Source: Pseudoflavonifractor sp. An184
Lineage (GTDB): Bacteria; Bacillota; Clostridia; Oscillospirales; Oscillospiraceae
Length of the DNA: 59,484 bases
NCBI RefSeq assembly: GCF_002160305.1
Contig: NZ_NFKI01000019.1
Span: 1-59,484, forward strand
Reading direction: 5' to 3'
This document shows positions 22,427 to 30,852 of this stretch, in pieces. A program made the translations under genes and the position numbers. Position 1 is the stretch's first letter. Every line of letters starts with the position of its first letter. The notes beneath the pieces were generated by a model. It was not told where the DNA came from. It saw only the letters and a list, made by a program, of their open reading frames with translations, and ran no database searches.

Positions 22427-23644
22427 ATGCGCGAACCGTCAAACGACCTTTGGACCGGCGGTCCCTGGGAACAGCCGTCCCCCTCGTTTCCAACGCCGCC
22501 CGCGGTGGTCATTCCATCCCGCCGCGCTCCGCTTCTGCGGCCCAAACGCCGCTGGAAGCGCAGAAGGCGGCCGCTCTTTCCCTTTCTAACCCTGTTCGTA
22601 CTGGTGGTGAGCCTGACGGTTGGGACAGTGGCGGTGCGCTACCTGTGGCCCCAGGAATCAGAGACAGATCCCGGAATCATTGCCACCAGCAGCCAGCAGG
22701 ACCCCTTTGCCGCACTGGAGCGGGCGGAGACGGGAACCGGCGTGACCGTAACCATCTCTCCCGCGCCGGAGGAGACGCTGACTGCAACGGAGATCTATCA
22801 GAAGTGCGTTCCCTCCATCGTCTCTCTCTGGGCGGAAGGTGACGGCACCTCCAGTACCGGAACCGGAATCGTCATGAGCGCGGACGGCTATCTGCTCACA
22901 AATGCCCATGTGGTGGCTAACAGCCTGCGGGTCTACGCCGCCTTTCACGATGACACCATTCTGGAGGCCAAGCTGGTGGGGGCGGACGCAGACGCCGATG
23001 TAGCGGTGCTGAAGGTGGACGCTCATGGCCTGAGCCCCGCAGAATTCGGCGACTCGGACCAGCTTCTGTGCGGAGACATGGTGGTGGCCATCGGAGACCC
23101 GCTGGGCTACCGGACTTCCATCACCCAGGGCATCGTCTCCGCGCTGAATCGGATCGTCAATGTGGACGGCGTCGATATGGAAGTCATTCAGACCAGCGCG
23201 CCCATCAACTTCGGCAACTCCGGCGGCGCCCTTATCAACGACCACGGCCAGGTGGTGGGCATCACCACCATGAAAATTGTGGCCGAAGATAACACTGTGG
23301 AGGGGCTTGGATTTGCCATCCCCATGACCAATGTCAAGGAGACGGCGGATTGGCTCATCGCAGGGCAGCCCGCTCTGGGCTTTACCGTGGACTCCAGCGA
23401 CGGCACGCTCCGGGTGTCCCAGGTGGAGCAAAACAGCAACGCCTATGCCGCCGGCCTCCGCATTGACGACCGGGTAACCGCTTTGAACGGCACTGAAGTC
23501 AGCACCATTGCGGAGCTGAAACAGGCCAAAGCTGATGTACTCCCGGGAGATATTGTCTCTCTCCAGATCCTGCGCGGCGGCGAGACGCTTACCATCTCTT
23601 TTGAGGTACAAACTGAATCGGACTTTCCAAACCGGGAGCGGTAA
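22427..23644 (+). CDS. htrA: HtrA/DegP-like serine protease with PDZ domain
   Basis: The 405-aa surface protease degrades misfolded extracytoplasmic proteins. It has a short basic cytoplasmic tail, one membrane anchor (about 48-68: FPFLTLFVLVVSLTVGTVAV) and a Ser/Thr-rich linker. The trypsin-like triad is His in LTNAHVV, Asp in DADVAVLKV and Ser in FGNSGGALI. A C-terminal PDZ domain (about 310-400) contains SNAYAAGLRIDDRVTALNGTEV. An AAGGGAG site precedes the ATG. It closes the operon with the two-component system, as HtrA does with CiaRH-type systems in other Firmicutes. Confidence 0.95.
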   Translation: MREPSNDLWTGGPWEQPSPSFPTPPAVVIPSRRAPLLRPKRRWKRRRRPLFPFLTLFVLVVSLTVGTVAVRYLWPQESETDPGIIATSSQQDPFAALERAETGTGVTVTISPAPEETLTATEIYQKCVPSIVSLWAEGDGTSSTGTGIVMSADGYLLTNAHVVANSLRVYAAFHDDTILEAKLVGADADADVAVLKVDAHGLSPAEFGDSDQLLCGDMVVAIGDPLGYRTSITQGIVSALNRIVNVDGVDMEVIQTSAPINFGNSGGALINDHGQVVGITTMKIVAEDNTVEGLGFAIPMTNVKETADWLIAGQPALGFTVDSSDGTLRVSQVEQNSNAYAAGLRIDDRVTALNGTEVSTIAELKQAKADVLPGDIVSLQILRGGETLTISFEVQTESDFPNRER

Positions 23645-23707
23645 AGGCTCAATTCCCCTCCTCTTTCTTCCACAGACGGCCAAATGCATGCCAGGATCAC
23701 TTTTCGT

Positions 23708-23745
23708 GGGGGAAAACCTGCGGTTTTCTCCCCCCTGCCTCTTTT
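23708..23745 (+). terminator. Terminator of the htrA operon
   Basis: GGGGGAAAACC and GGTTTTCTCCCCC form a strong stem around a TGC loop, followed by TGCCTCTTTTTTGC. Sequence plan and tail match the hairpins at 6351-6375 and 13344-13372 on the other strand. Confidence 0.8.
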
Positions 23746-24098
23746 TTGCTTTGGACCGTTCCGGCAAAACCGAACAGAGACAAAATCCCCCCTGATGCAG
23801 GAAATAAGACTACATCAGGGGGGACTCCATTTGTATTGCCCTGAAAAAGCGGAGTACAGGCTTGCAGAAAGCGCGGGCCCTCCGGAAGGCCCCGCCAAAG
23901 GGGGGAGGGGTGGAATGACCTCAGAATGCGGCCGAAATTTCTATTATGTCTGAATTTGACGCATTTTCTCCAGATTTTGTTCAGAAGCAGGGGAAAATAT
24001 AAAAAATATTTCAAAAACCGGAAGCACACACCCTGGAATTTTTCTCCATTTACGGATAAGATTTTTGTCGAATTTTGTTTTGTAAAGGAGGAAAACAT
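23746..24098. other. Intergenic region with palindrome upstream of the XRE gene
   Basis: CCCCCCTGATG (23787-23797) and CATCAGGGGGG (23813-23823) form a perfect 11-bp stem with a 15-nt loop. A GGGCC/GGCCC hairpin lies near 23875-23892. The last 150 bp turn AT-rich and probably hold the XRE gene promoter, but no consensus pair is clear. No gene was seen. Confidence 0.5.
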
Positions 24099-24371
24099 AT
24101 GACAAGCGCAAGCCGCAATGCTATGAGGAAGTATGTATCAAAAGAGCTGGGCACCCTGCGAAGGGAATTGAACTGTACCATGGAGGAGATGGCCTCCTGT
24201 CTGAATATCTCCCCGCGGAGCTACTACGCGCTGGAAAAAGGGGTGAGCCAGTGCAGCGCGCCGGTGCTGATCCGGCTGGTGAATCTGATCCCAGACCCGG
24301 AACACAGGCTCCGATTCATGAGCCTGCTGCAAACGCAGATGGATCGATATGAAAACGCCGCACAGCTGTGA
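24099..24371 (+). CDS. Small XRE-family helix-turn-helix protein
   Basis: The 90-aa protein is a single lambda-repressor-like HTH domain: LGTLRRELNCTMEEMASCLNISPRSYYALEKGVSQCSAPVLIRLVNLI. It has no effector domain, only a short amphipathic C-terminal helix (HRLRFMSLLQTQMDRYE). AAAGGAGG precedes the ATG by 8 nt. The gene overlaps the following Spo0A-like gene by 23 nt, so the two regulators are probably made together. Targets are unknown. Confidence 0.85.
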   Translation: MTSASRNAMRKYVSKELGTLRRELNCTMEEMASCLNISPRSYYALEKGVSQCSAPVLIRLVNLIPDPEHRLRFMSLLQTQMDRYENAAQL

Positions 24372-24720
24372 GGAGGGGAGACAGACGCCCGATTACCGCC
24401 GGGTCTGCCACCTGCTGCGGCGGATGGGAGTGACGCCCAACTATACCGGTTTCCATCAGGCGGCCCGGGCGGCCTGTGAGGCGGCGCGGCGGCCGGAACT
24501 GATGTTGTCCCTGTCCAAGTGGCTCTATCCGCTGGTGGCCCGGGAAATGAACACCACAGGGGCCGCAGTGGAACGAAATATCCGCACGGTAATCCTTCGG
24601 GCCTGGAGACAAAATCCGGAGCTGCTGCGGCAGTGTGCTAGATTTCCGCTCAAAAAAAGACCTACCTGCGGGGAGTTCCTGGACATGCTGGCCGCCTGTC
24701 TGGAGGGGCCGCAGGCATAA
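24349..24720 (+). CDS. Stand-alone Spo0A C-terminal-like DNA-binding protein
   Basis: The 123-aa protein aligns by eye with the sigma-A-contacting DNA-binding domain of Spo0A over its whole length: CHLLRRMGVTPNYTGF corresponds to the first helices and LSKWLYPLVAREMNTT to the LYP..A..YNTT segment. AVERNIRTVILRAWRQ matches the recognition-helix VERAIRHAIE.AW, and KRPTCGEFLDMLAACL matches KPTNSEFIAM. No receiver domain is present, so phosphorelay control is absent. The start at 24349 has only a weak ribosome site inside the XRE gene, and coupled translation is likely. It may compete for or share Spo0A-box sites; this is inference. Confidence 0.82.
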   Translation: MKTPHSCEEGRQTPDYRRVCHLLRRMGVTPNYTGFHQAARAACEAARRPELMLSLSKWLYPLVAREMNTTGAAVERNIRTVILRAWRQNPELLRQCARFPLKKRPTCGEFLDMLAACLEGPQA

Positions 24721-24748
24721 AAAAGCCGGACCCGCAGGTCCAGCTTTT
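24721..24748. terminator. Bidirectional terminator between the Spo0A-C-like gene and rpiB
   Basis: AAAAGCCGGACC, a CGCA loop and GGTCCAGCTTTT form a stem with one mismatch. The A- and T-tracts lie in the arms, so it can act on both strands. It fills the gap between two convergent genes. Confidence 0.8.
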
Positions 24749-24751
24749 GCA

Positions 24752-25189
24752 CTATTCCTTCTCAATATCCATCATCAGGCCCACCCGGCGGGCGTGGCGG
24801 CCGCCCTCAAACTGAGTGTTCAGAAATACGTCTACAATGCGCTCGGCCATGTTGGGACCGATGATCCCGGCACCCATGGCCAGCATGTTGGCGTCGTTAT
24901 GGCGGCGGGTCATCTCGGCGGAGTAGGGATCGCCGCACAGGGCGCACCGGACCCCCTTCACCTTGTTGGCAGAGATAGAGATGCCGATGCCGGTGGTGCA
25001 GATGACAATGCCCTTCTCGCACCGGCCGTCCGCCACGGCCTGGGCCGCTGCCTTGCCGAAAACGGGGTAGTCGCAGCTCTCCTCGCTGTCACAGCCGCAG
25101 TCCAGAACGCTGAGGCCCTTGGCGGTAAGATAGGCCTTGATGTGCTCTTTCAAACGGTAACCGCCGTGATCCGACGCAATGGAAATCAT
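24752..25189 (-). CDS. rpiB: Ribose-5-phosphate isomerase B
   Basis: The 145-aa enzyme interconverts ribose-5-phosphate and ribulose-5-phosphate in the pentose phosphate pathway; some family members act on allose or galactose phosphates. Family motifs are IASDHGGYRLKEHI, DYPVFGKAAA, the catalytic-Cys loop ICTTGIGISISANK, and RHNDANMLAMGAGIIG. Length is normal. It stands alone, with the glgP gene about 370 bp upstream on the same strand and a tandem-repeat array between them. Confidence 0.95.
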   Translation of the reverse strand: MISIASDHGGYRLKEHIKAYLTAKGLSVLDCGCDSEESCDYPVFGKAAAQAVADGRCEKGIVICTTGIGISISANKVKGVRCALCGDPYSAEMTRRHNDANMLAMGAGIIGPNMAERIVDVFLNTQFEGGRHARRVGLMMDIEKE

Positions 25190-25257
25190 ATGCTATTCCT
25201 CCTCCACAAAACAAAACGGGGATCGTGTTCCACTTCATTTTATTTCATTTTTCCCCA

Positions 25258-25490
25258 TTTTGCAAGGGGTTCCGAGAAAATGTCCGCCGCCTCCGGCGGC
25301 GGAGCATATCTGTAAACGGCTATTTTGCAAGGGGACGAGACCAGCCGCCTCCGGCGGCGGAGCATATCTGTAAACGGCTATTTTGCAAGGGGATGAGACC
25401 AGCCGCCTCCGGCGGCGGAACACGCCTGTAAACGGCTTTTTGCAGGGGGACGGGGACCAGCCGCTTCTGGCGGCGGAACATACCTGCAAG
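25258..25490. repeat. 58-bp tandem repeat array, four units
   Basis: The palindrome GCCGCC-TCC-GGCGGC occurs at 25286, 25344, 25402 and (diverged) 25460, exactly 58 bp apart. Between palindromes the units share GGAGCATATCTGTAAACGG and TTTTGCAAGGGG. The two leftmost units are almost identical and the rightmost has drifted most. On the minus strand each intact unit also contains TTGCAA and TATGCT 16 nt apart, a weak promoter-like pair pointing at rpiB. The array occupies the glgP-rpiB gap. Confidence 0.9.
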
Positions 25491-25523
25491 TGAAGCCGCC
25501 CCCCTGAAAACGCAGGGAAAAGA

Positions 25524-25551
25524 AGGCCCGCCGCACGGTGCGCGGCGGGCC
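25524..25551 (-). terminator. Terminator of glgP
   Basis: GGCCCGCCGC and GCGGCGGGCC form a GC-rich stem, followed on the minus strand by TTCTTTTCCC. It lies 6 bp after the glgP stop codon. Confidence 0.75.
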
Positions 25552-25557
25552 TTTGTG

Positions 25558-27993
25558 TTACAGACGGGTGGGCACGTGCCAAATATCGCTGGCGTAGTCC
25601 CGGATGGACCGGTCGGCGGCAAAGATGCCGGAACGGGCGATGTTGATGAGGGACATCTGATTCCAGAGCTTGCGGTCGGCGTAGGTCTCGATGGCCCGGC
25701 GGTGGGCCTGGCAGTAGCTGTCAAAGTCGGCCAGGAGCAGGTACTCGTCGGCCGGGCTGCCGCCCGCGCCGATCAGAAGCCGGTCGGCAATGTCGTTGTA
25801 GTCTACACCGTCGCCAAAGCCGGCGCGGATCTGATCCAGCACCCGCTTGATGGCCGGGTTGCTGTTGTAGTAGTTGGCGGGGATATAGCCCTGGTTCTTC
25901 AGCTGGACCACCTGGTCGGCGGTAAGGCCGAAGAGGAAGATATTCTCGTCGCCCAGCTGCTGGTGCATCTCCACGTTGGCGCCGTCCAGGGTGCCGATGG
26001 TCAGTGCGCCGTTCATCATGAACTTCATGTTGCCGGTGCCGCTGGCCTCCTTGCCGGCGGTGGAGATCTGCTCGCTGATCTCAGAGGCGGGCATGAGCTT
26101 CTCCGCCAGGGAGACCCGGTAGTTCTCCAAAAAGACCACCTGGAGCTTATCCTTGCAGATGGGGTCGGCGTTGATTTGGGCGGACAGGGAGTTGATGAGC
26201 TGGATGATCTTCTTGGCCACGTGGTAGCCGGGGGCCGCCTTGGCGCCGAAGAGGAAGGTCTGGGGGGTGAACTCCATGTTGGGGTTATCCCGCAGCTGGT
26301 TGTACAGGTGGATGATGTGCAGCACGTTCAGCAGCTGCCGCTTGTACTCGTGGAGGCGCTTCACCTGCACGTCAAAGACCGCGTCGGTGTTCAGCACCAC
26401 ACCGGACTCCCGGGCCACATAGGCGGCAAAGCGGCGCTTGTTCTCCTTCTTGATGGCCTCCAGCTGGGAGAGGACGCTCTGGTCGTCCTTGTACTTCTCC
26501 AGGCCGCGGATGGCCTCCGGGTGGAGCAGGTAGTCGTCCCCGCCGGTGCACTCCTTCACCAGAGCGTCCAGCTTGGGGTTGATCTGGGACAGCCAGCGGC
26601 GGTGGTCCACACCGTTGGTCACGTTCTTGAACTGCTCCGGACGCATGGTGTAGGCGTCGTGGAACACGTCCTGCTTCAAAATCTCCGAGTGGAGGGCGGA
26701 CACGCCGTTCACCGCGTAGCAGGCGCACACGCACAGGTTGGCCATGCGCACCTCGCCGTTCCAGATAATGGCCATCTTGGAGACCTTGCTCTGGTCGCCG
26801 TGGAAGTGCTGCTCCAGCGTGCGCTGGTAGCGGGCGGCGATCTCCTTCAAAATCTGCCAGATACGGGGCAGGAGGTTCTCGATGAGCCCCTGGGGCCAGC
26901 GCTCCAGAGCCTCGGCCAGGACGGTGTGGTTGGTATAGGCCACCGTGTGGGTGACGATGTTCCAGGCGTCGTTCCAGCTGTACCCCTCCACATCCAGGAG
27001 AATCCGCATGAGCTCGGGGATCACCAGGGTGGGGTGGGTGTCGTTGATCTGGATGACATGCTTCTCATGGAAGTTCCGCAGGGTGCCGTACTGGGCCCGG
27101 TGCTGGCGCACGATGGACTGGACGGTGGCGGAGACGAAGAAGTACTGCTGCTTGAGACGCAGGGACTTGCCCTCGTAGTGGTTGTCGTCGGGGTAGAGCA
27201 CCTTGGCGATGACCTCGGCCATGGCCTGCTGCTCCACCGCCTTCAGATACTCGCCCCGGGAGTAGTAGCTCATGTCCACGGGGACAGGGCTCTTGGCGTC
27301 CCACAGGCGCAGAGTGTTGGTGTGGCGGGTCTTATAGCCGGCAATCTCCATGTCCCGGGGGATGGCCAGGACAGTGGTGTAGCCCACATGCTCCGGATGG
27401 TTGACCCCCCGCTCGTCCCAGTGGTCCACCACCTTGCCGCCGAAGCGGACCTCCTCGGTCTCATCCACTTTGGGGATGAGCCAGGCGTCGCCCAGGCCCA
27501 GCCAGTTGTCAGCCTGCTCCACCTGCTTACCGTCCACGATCTTCTGCTTGAAGATACCCAGCTCATAGCAGATGGTGTAGCCGGTGGCGGGGATCTCCAG
27601 GGTGGTCATGGAGTCCAGGTAGCAGGCGGCCAGGCGGCCCAGACCGCCGTTGCCCAGACCGGCGTCCGGCTCCTTCTCAAACAGATCGGAAGCGGAGAAA
27701 CCCAGGTCCTCCAGAGCGTCCTTCAAGGTATCCAGAAGGCCCAGATTGTAGGCGTTCTTTTCCAGAGATCGGCCCATCAGAAATTCCAGGGACAGGTAGT
27801 GGACCTGGCGCTGCTGGCCCTCCCACACCTGATTGCCTGTCTCCATCTGGTGGCTGGACATGATGTCACGGAGCACCAGCGCACAGGCCTTGAACATATG
27901 GTTGGGGGTGGCGTCATCCACGTCGCGCCCAAAGTTGCGGCGGAGCTTGCCGACGATCATCTCGGTAAGCTGGGCCTTGGTATATTCAGCCAT
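25558..27993 (-). CDS. glgP: Glycogen/alpha-glucan phosphorylase
   Basis: The 811-aa PLP enzyme releases glucose-1-phosphate from glycogen ends. Family motifs include NGGLGRLAACYLDSM near residue 110, YHVAKKIIQLIN and FLENYRVSLAEKL, and the PLP-lysine region EASGTGNMKFMMNGALTIGTLDGANVE is intact. Length is typical. The ATG at 27993 is chosen because CGGGAGG lies 8 nt upstream; the ATG seven codons earlier overlaps that site. It has its own promoter (28062-28090) and terminator, so it is expressed separately from the glgBCDA genes upstream, allowing breakdown and synthesis to be controlled apart. Confidence 0.97.
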   Translation of the reverse strand: MAEYTKAQLTEMIVGKLRRNFGRDVDDATPNHMFKACALVLRDIMSSHQMETGNQVWEGQQRQVHYLSLEFLMGRSLEKNAYNLGLLDTLKDALEDLGFSASDLFEKEPDAGLGNGGLGRLAACYLDSMTTLEIPATGYTICYELGIFKQKIVDGKQVEQADNWLGLGDAWLIPKVDETEEVRFGGKVVDHWDERGVNHPEHVGYTTVLAIPRDMEIAGYKTRHTNTLRLWDAKSPVPVDMSYYSRGEYLKAVEQQAMAEVIAKVLYPDDNHYEGKSLRLKQQYFFVSATVQSIVRQHRAQYGTLRNFHEKHVIQINDTHPTLVIPELMRILLDVEGYSWNDAWNIVTHTVAYTNHTVLAEALERWPQGLIENLLPRIWQILKEIAARYQRTLEQHFHGDQSKVSKMAIIWNGEVRMANLCVCACYAVNGVSALHSEILKQDVFHDAYTMRPEQFKNVTNGVDHRRWLSQINPKLDALVKECTGGDDYLLHPEAIRGLEKYKDDQSVLSQLEAIKKENKRRFAAYVARESGVVLNTDAVFDVQVKRLHEYKRQLLNVLHIIHLYNQLRDNPNMEFTPQTFLFGAKAAPGYHVAKKIIQLINSLSAQINADPICKDKLQVVFLENYRVSLAEKLMPASEISEQISTAGKEASGTGNMKFMMNGALTIGTLDGANVEMHQQLGDENIFLFGLTADQVVQLKNQGYIPANYYNSNPAIKRVLDQIRAGFGDGVDYNDIADRLLIGAGGSPADEYLLLADFDSYCQAHRRAIETYADRKLWNQMSLINIARSGIFAADRSIRDYASDIWHVPTRL

Positions 27994-28061
27994 TCGGAAT
28001 GCCTCCCGTTTCATAAAATCAAATCAAAAGGGATTGGAAAGATTTTTCCCTACCCGGTGAT

Positions 28062-28090
28062 ATTGTATCAGATTTTCCAGGGAGCGTCAA
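28062..28090 (-). promoter_or_regulatory. Sigma-A promoter of glgP
   Basis: TTGACG (28085-28090, minus strand) and TACAAT (28062-28067) have a 17-nt spacer. The leader to the glgP start is about 60 nt. Confidence 0.8.
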
Positions 28091-28172
28091 TGTACAGAAG
28101 AGTGCAAAAGCGGGAGGGATTTTCCCGGTTCCATGCTGTTTTGACAAGGACTCCCAGCTGTAAAATAAGGAA

Positions 28173-28194
28173 GCCCTCCGCCGAAGCGGAGGGC
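28173..28194 (-). terminator. Terminator of the glgBCDA operon
   Basis: GCCCTCCGC, a 4-nt loop (TTCG on the minus strand) and GCGGAGGGC form a perfect 9-bp stem. On the minus strand TTCCTTATTTTA follows. It lies 14 bp after the glgA stop. Confidence 0.75.
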
Positions 28195-28208
28195 GTTTGA
28201 GACCGGCC

Positions 28209-29645
28209 TCAGCCGGAGATGCGCTGGTAAATATCAATGTATTCCTGGGCGGAGTGGTCCCAGCTGAAGTCGGCGGTCATGCCTTCCTTCTGCAGGCCGC
28301 GCCAGGCCTCCTTGTTGTTGTGGTACAGGTCCACAGCCTCCCGGATGACCCAGAGCATATCCCCGGCGTTGATATCCGAGAAGGTGAAGCCGCGGCCGGT
28401 GCCCTCGAACTTGTTGTAGGGCAGGACGGTGTCCTTCAGGCCGCCGGTCTCCCGGACCACGGGCACAGTGCCGAAGCGCATGGCGATCATCTGGCTCAGG
28501 CCGCAGGGCTCGCTGATGGAGGGCATGAGGAAGATGTCGGCGCCGGCGTAGATCATGTCGGAGAGGGGGGCGGAGTAGGTGATCTGAGCGGAGAAGCGGC
28601 CGGGATACTGGCGCTGGGCGTTGCGGAAGGCCTCCTCATACTGCCAGTCGCCGGTACCCAGCACCACCATCTGCACATTCATCTCCATGATCTGGTGGAG
28701 CACGTCGGTGACCAGAGAGAAGCCCTTGTGGCCCACCAAGCGGGAGACGCAGGCGATAATGGGGGCGGATTCGTCCTCACGCAGGCCCACCGCCTTCTGG
28801 AGGGCCAGCTTGCAGGCGGTCTTGCCCTTGGCGGGGTTCTTGGCGGTGAAGTTGGCCGCCAGGCCGGGCTTCTTGGCCGGGTCATAGAGGGCCATGTCGA
28901 TGCCGTTGAGGATGCCCTGGAGCTTGCCGCTCTGCTGGTTGATAACCGCGTCCATGCCGTGGGCATAGAAGGGCATGCGCAGCTCCTGAGCGTAGGTGGG
29001 CGACACGGTGGTGACATAGGTGGAGGCCATGATGGCGCCCTTCATCAGGTTCACGTCCCCGTGGAAGGCCAGCATCCCCTCGTTGAAGTAGTTGCGGCCC
29101 AGGCCGATGACATCCTCCAGCACCTGGTCGCCGTAGCGGCCCTGATACTCGATGTTGTGGATGGTGAACACGCTCTTGGCATTGCCCAGCTGGGGGATGC
29201 GGTACTTGTCCTCCAGCAGGTAGACGGGTACCAGAGCGGTCTGCCAGTCGTTGCAGTGGATGACGTCGGGCCACCAGTCCAGCTGTCCCGGCGTCTCGAT
29301 GACGGCCCGGGAGAAGTAGGCGAACCGCTCGCAGTCGTCGAAGTGGCCGTACATCTGCCAGCGCTTGAAGTAGTACTCGTTGTCCACAAACCAGTAGGTG
29401 ACCCCGTCCCGCTCCAGCTGGAAGATGCCGCAGTACACCTGCCGCCAGGACAGCGTGACGTTGAAATACTTCAGGAAGGTCATCTGGCTGCGCCACTCCC
29501 CGCTGACGCCCTCGTACAGGGGGAGAATGACCTTGACCTCATGGCCGGCCTGGGCCAGAGCTTTGGGCAGGGAGCCGGCCACATCGGCCAGGCCGCCGGT
29601 TTTGATGAAGGGCACCGCTTCCGAGGCGGCAAACAGGATTTTCAT
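28209..29645 (-). CDS. glgA: Glycogen synthase (ADP-glucose)
   Basis: The 478-aa GT5 glycosyltransferase extends alpha-1,4-glucan from ADP-glucose. The KTGGLADV ADP-glucose motif sits at the N-terminus (MKILFAASEAVPFIKTGG). The central HCNDWQTALVP segment and the C-terminal SISEPCGLSQMIAMRFGTVPVVRETGGL nucleotide-binding region are complete. The ATG at 29645 has GAAAGGGG upstream; the frame extends further but without homology. It is the last gene of the glg operon, 94 bp after glgD, with a GC hairpin (29684-29726) in the gap. Confidence 0.97.
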   Translation of the reverse strand: MKILFAASEAVPFIKTGGLADVAGSLPKALAQAGHEVKVILPLYEGVSGEWRSQMTFLKYFNVTLSWRQVYCGIFQLERDGVTYWFVDNEYYFKRWQMYGHFDDCERFAYFSRAVIETPGQLDWWPDVIHCNDWQTALVPVYLLEDKYRIPQLGNAKSVFTIHNIEYQGRYGDQVLEDVIGLGRNYFNEGMLAFHGDVNLMKGAIMASTYVTTVSPTYAQELRMPFYAHGMDAVINQQSGKLQGILNGIDMALYDPAKKPGLAANFTAKNPAKGKTACKLALQKAVGLREDESAPIIACVSRLVGHKGFSLVTDVLHQIMEMNVQMVVLGTGDWQYEEAFRNAQRQYPGRFSAQITYSAPLSDMIYAGADIFLMPSISEPCGLSQMIAMRFGTVPVVRETGGLKDTVLPYNKFEGTGRGFTFSDINAGDMLWVIREAVDLYHNNKEAWRGLQKEGMTADFSWDHSAQEYIDIYQRISG

Positions 29646-29739
29646 AGTAAGACCCCTTTCTCCAGACAAATTCACAGACGAGACCGCCGGGGGGACAGGG
29701 CAGGAACTGCACCGCCTCCCCGGCGGGAACAAGGTAGGA

Positions 29740-30852
29740 TTACACCACGGAGCCCTTGGCAATGGCCAGAGGATAGGTGAGATGGCCCATCAGCATGCGG
29801 TCCTGGTTGACGGTGACGTCCTTGTCGGTGATCACATAGGACAGAGAGGCGCCGCTCTTGACTACGGTGCCCTGCATCAGCACGCAGTTGGACACCTTGG
29901 CCCCCTTCTCAATGACCACATGCCGGGAGACGATGGAGTTCTCCACCTCGCCCTCAATGAGGCAGCCGTCGGCCACCAGCGAGTGGATGGACTTGGCGTC
30001 GGGGCCGTAGTAGGTGGAGGGGCTGGAGCGGTCCTTGGTGCGGATGGGCCGGGCGGGGTTGAACAGGTCGTCCCGTACGGCGGGGTCCAGCAGGTCCATG
30101 GAGCGCTCGAAGTAGCCGCTCACCGACTGGAAGCGGGCCACATAGCCCTGGTGCACATAGGACATGAGCTTCAGGGTCTTGAGCCGGGGCTGGAGCACGC
30201 CGCGGCTGAAGTTGATGATGTCATGGGCGGCGCAGTAGTCCACCATGTCCAGCAGCAGCTTCTTGGAGAGGATATAGACCTCCAGGCTCTCCAGCGTCTT
30301 GTCCGCGGCCACCGGGTGGACGGACAGGTCGGTGACCCGGCCCTCCTCATCCACCTCCACGTACTCGGAGAAGCGGGGGGCGCCCTTCAGGGTGGGAGTG
30401 CACACCATGGTCACATCGGCACCGGTGTCGATGTGCTGCTGGAGCACCTCGGCCACCGGCAGGTTCACCGCCATGTCGCCCCAGGCCAGAATCACATACT
30501 CCTGGCGGATGTTTTCCAGATAGTCGGCCACGCCGGCCAGGGCGTCCATGTTGCCCCGGTACTCGCCGCCCCGCTCCGCATAGCCGAAGGGGGGCAGGAT
30601 GCGCAGGCCGCCGTGGCGGCGGGACAGCTCCCAATCCTTACCGGAGCCCACGTGGTCCAGCAGGGACTGATAGCTCTGATGTACAATGATGCCCACGTCG
30701 GTAATGCCGGCGTTGACATAGTTGGAGAGCATGAAGTCCACCAGGCGGTACCGCCCGCCGAAGGGCAGGGAGCAGGTGTTCCGGGGACGGGTCAGCTCCC
30801 CCAGGTTGGCGTCGGACCGGTACGCAAAAATGATGCCGTGCAGGTCGTTCAT
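29740..30852 (-). CDS. glgD: Glucose-1-phosphate adenylyltransferase subunit GlgD
   Basis: The 370-aa protein is the regulatory partner of GlgC found in Firmicutes. It keeps the fold ([28 protein letters not shown]-terminal beta-helix with HIEKGAKV-type repeats), but the N-terminal catalytic GGxGxRL loop is replaced by [13 protein letters not shown]. In characterised species GlgD alone is nearly inactive and stimulates GlgC. Its start overlaps the glgC stop by 4 nt (ATGA), supporting equimolar coupled synthesis. Confidence 0.95.
   Translation of the reverse strand: MNDLHGIIFAYRSDANLGELTRPRNTCSLPFGGRYRLVDFMLSNYVNAGITDVGIIVHQSYQSLLDHVGSGKDWELSRRHGGLRILPPFGYAERGGEYRGNMDALAGVADYLENIRQEYVILAWGDMAVNLPVAEVLQQHIDTGADVTMVCTPTLKGAPRFSEYVEVDEEGRVTDLSVHPVAADKTLESLEVYILSKKLLLDMVDYCAAHDIINFSRGVLQPRLKTLKLMSYVHQGYVARFQSVSGYFERSMDLLDPAVRDDLFNPARPIRTKDRSSPSTYYGPDAKSIHSLVADGCLIEGEVENSIVSRHVVIEKGAKVSNCVLMQGTVVKSGASLSYVITDKDVTVNQDRMLMGHLTYPLAIAKGSVV

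Noticed and set aside
25286..25474. CRISPR-like array between glgP and rpiB
   Set aside because: The 58-bp units repeat as a whole, without unique spacers, and no cas genes are present.
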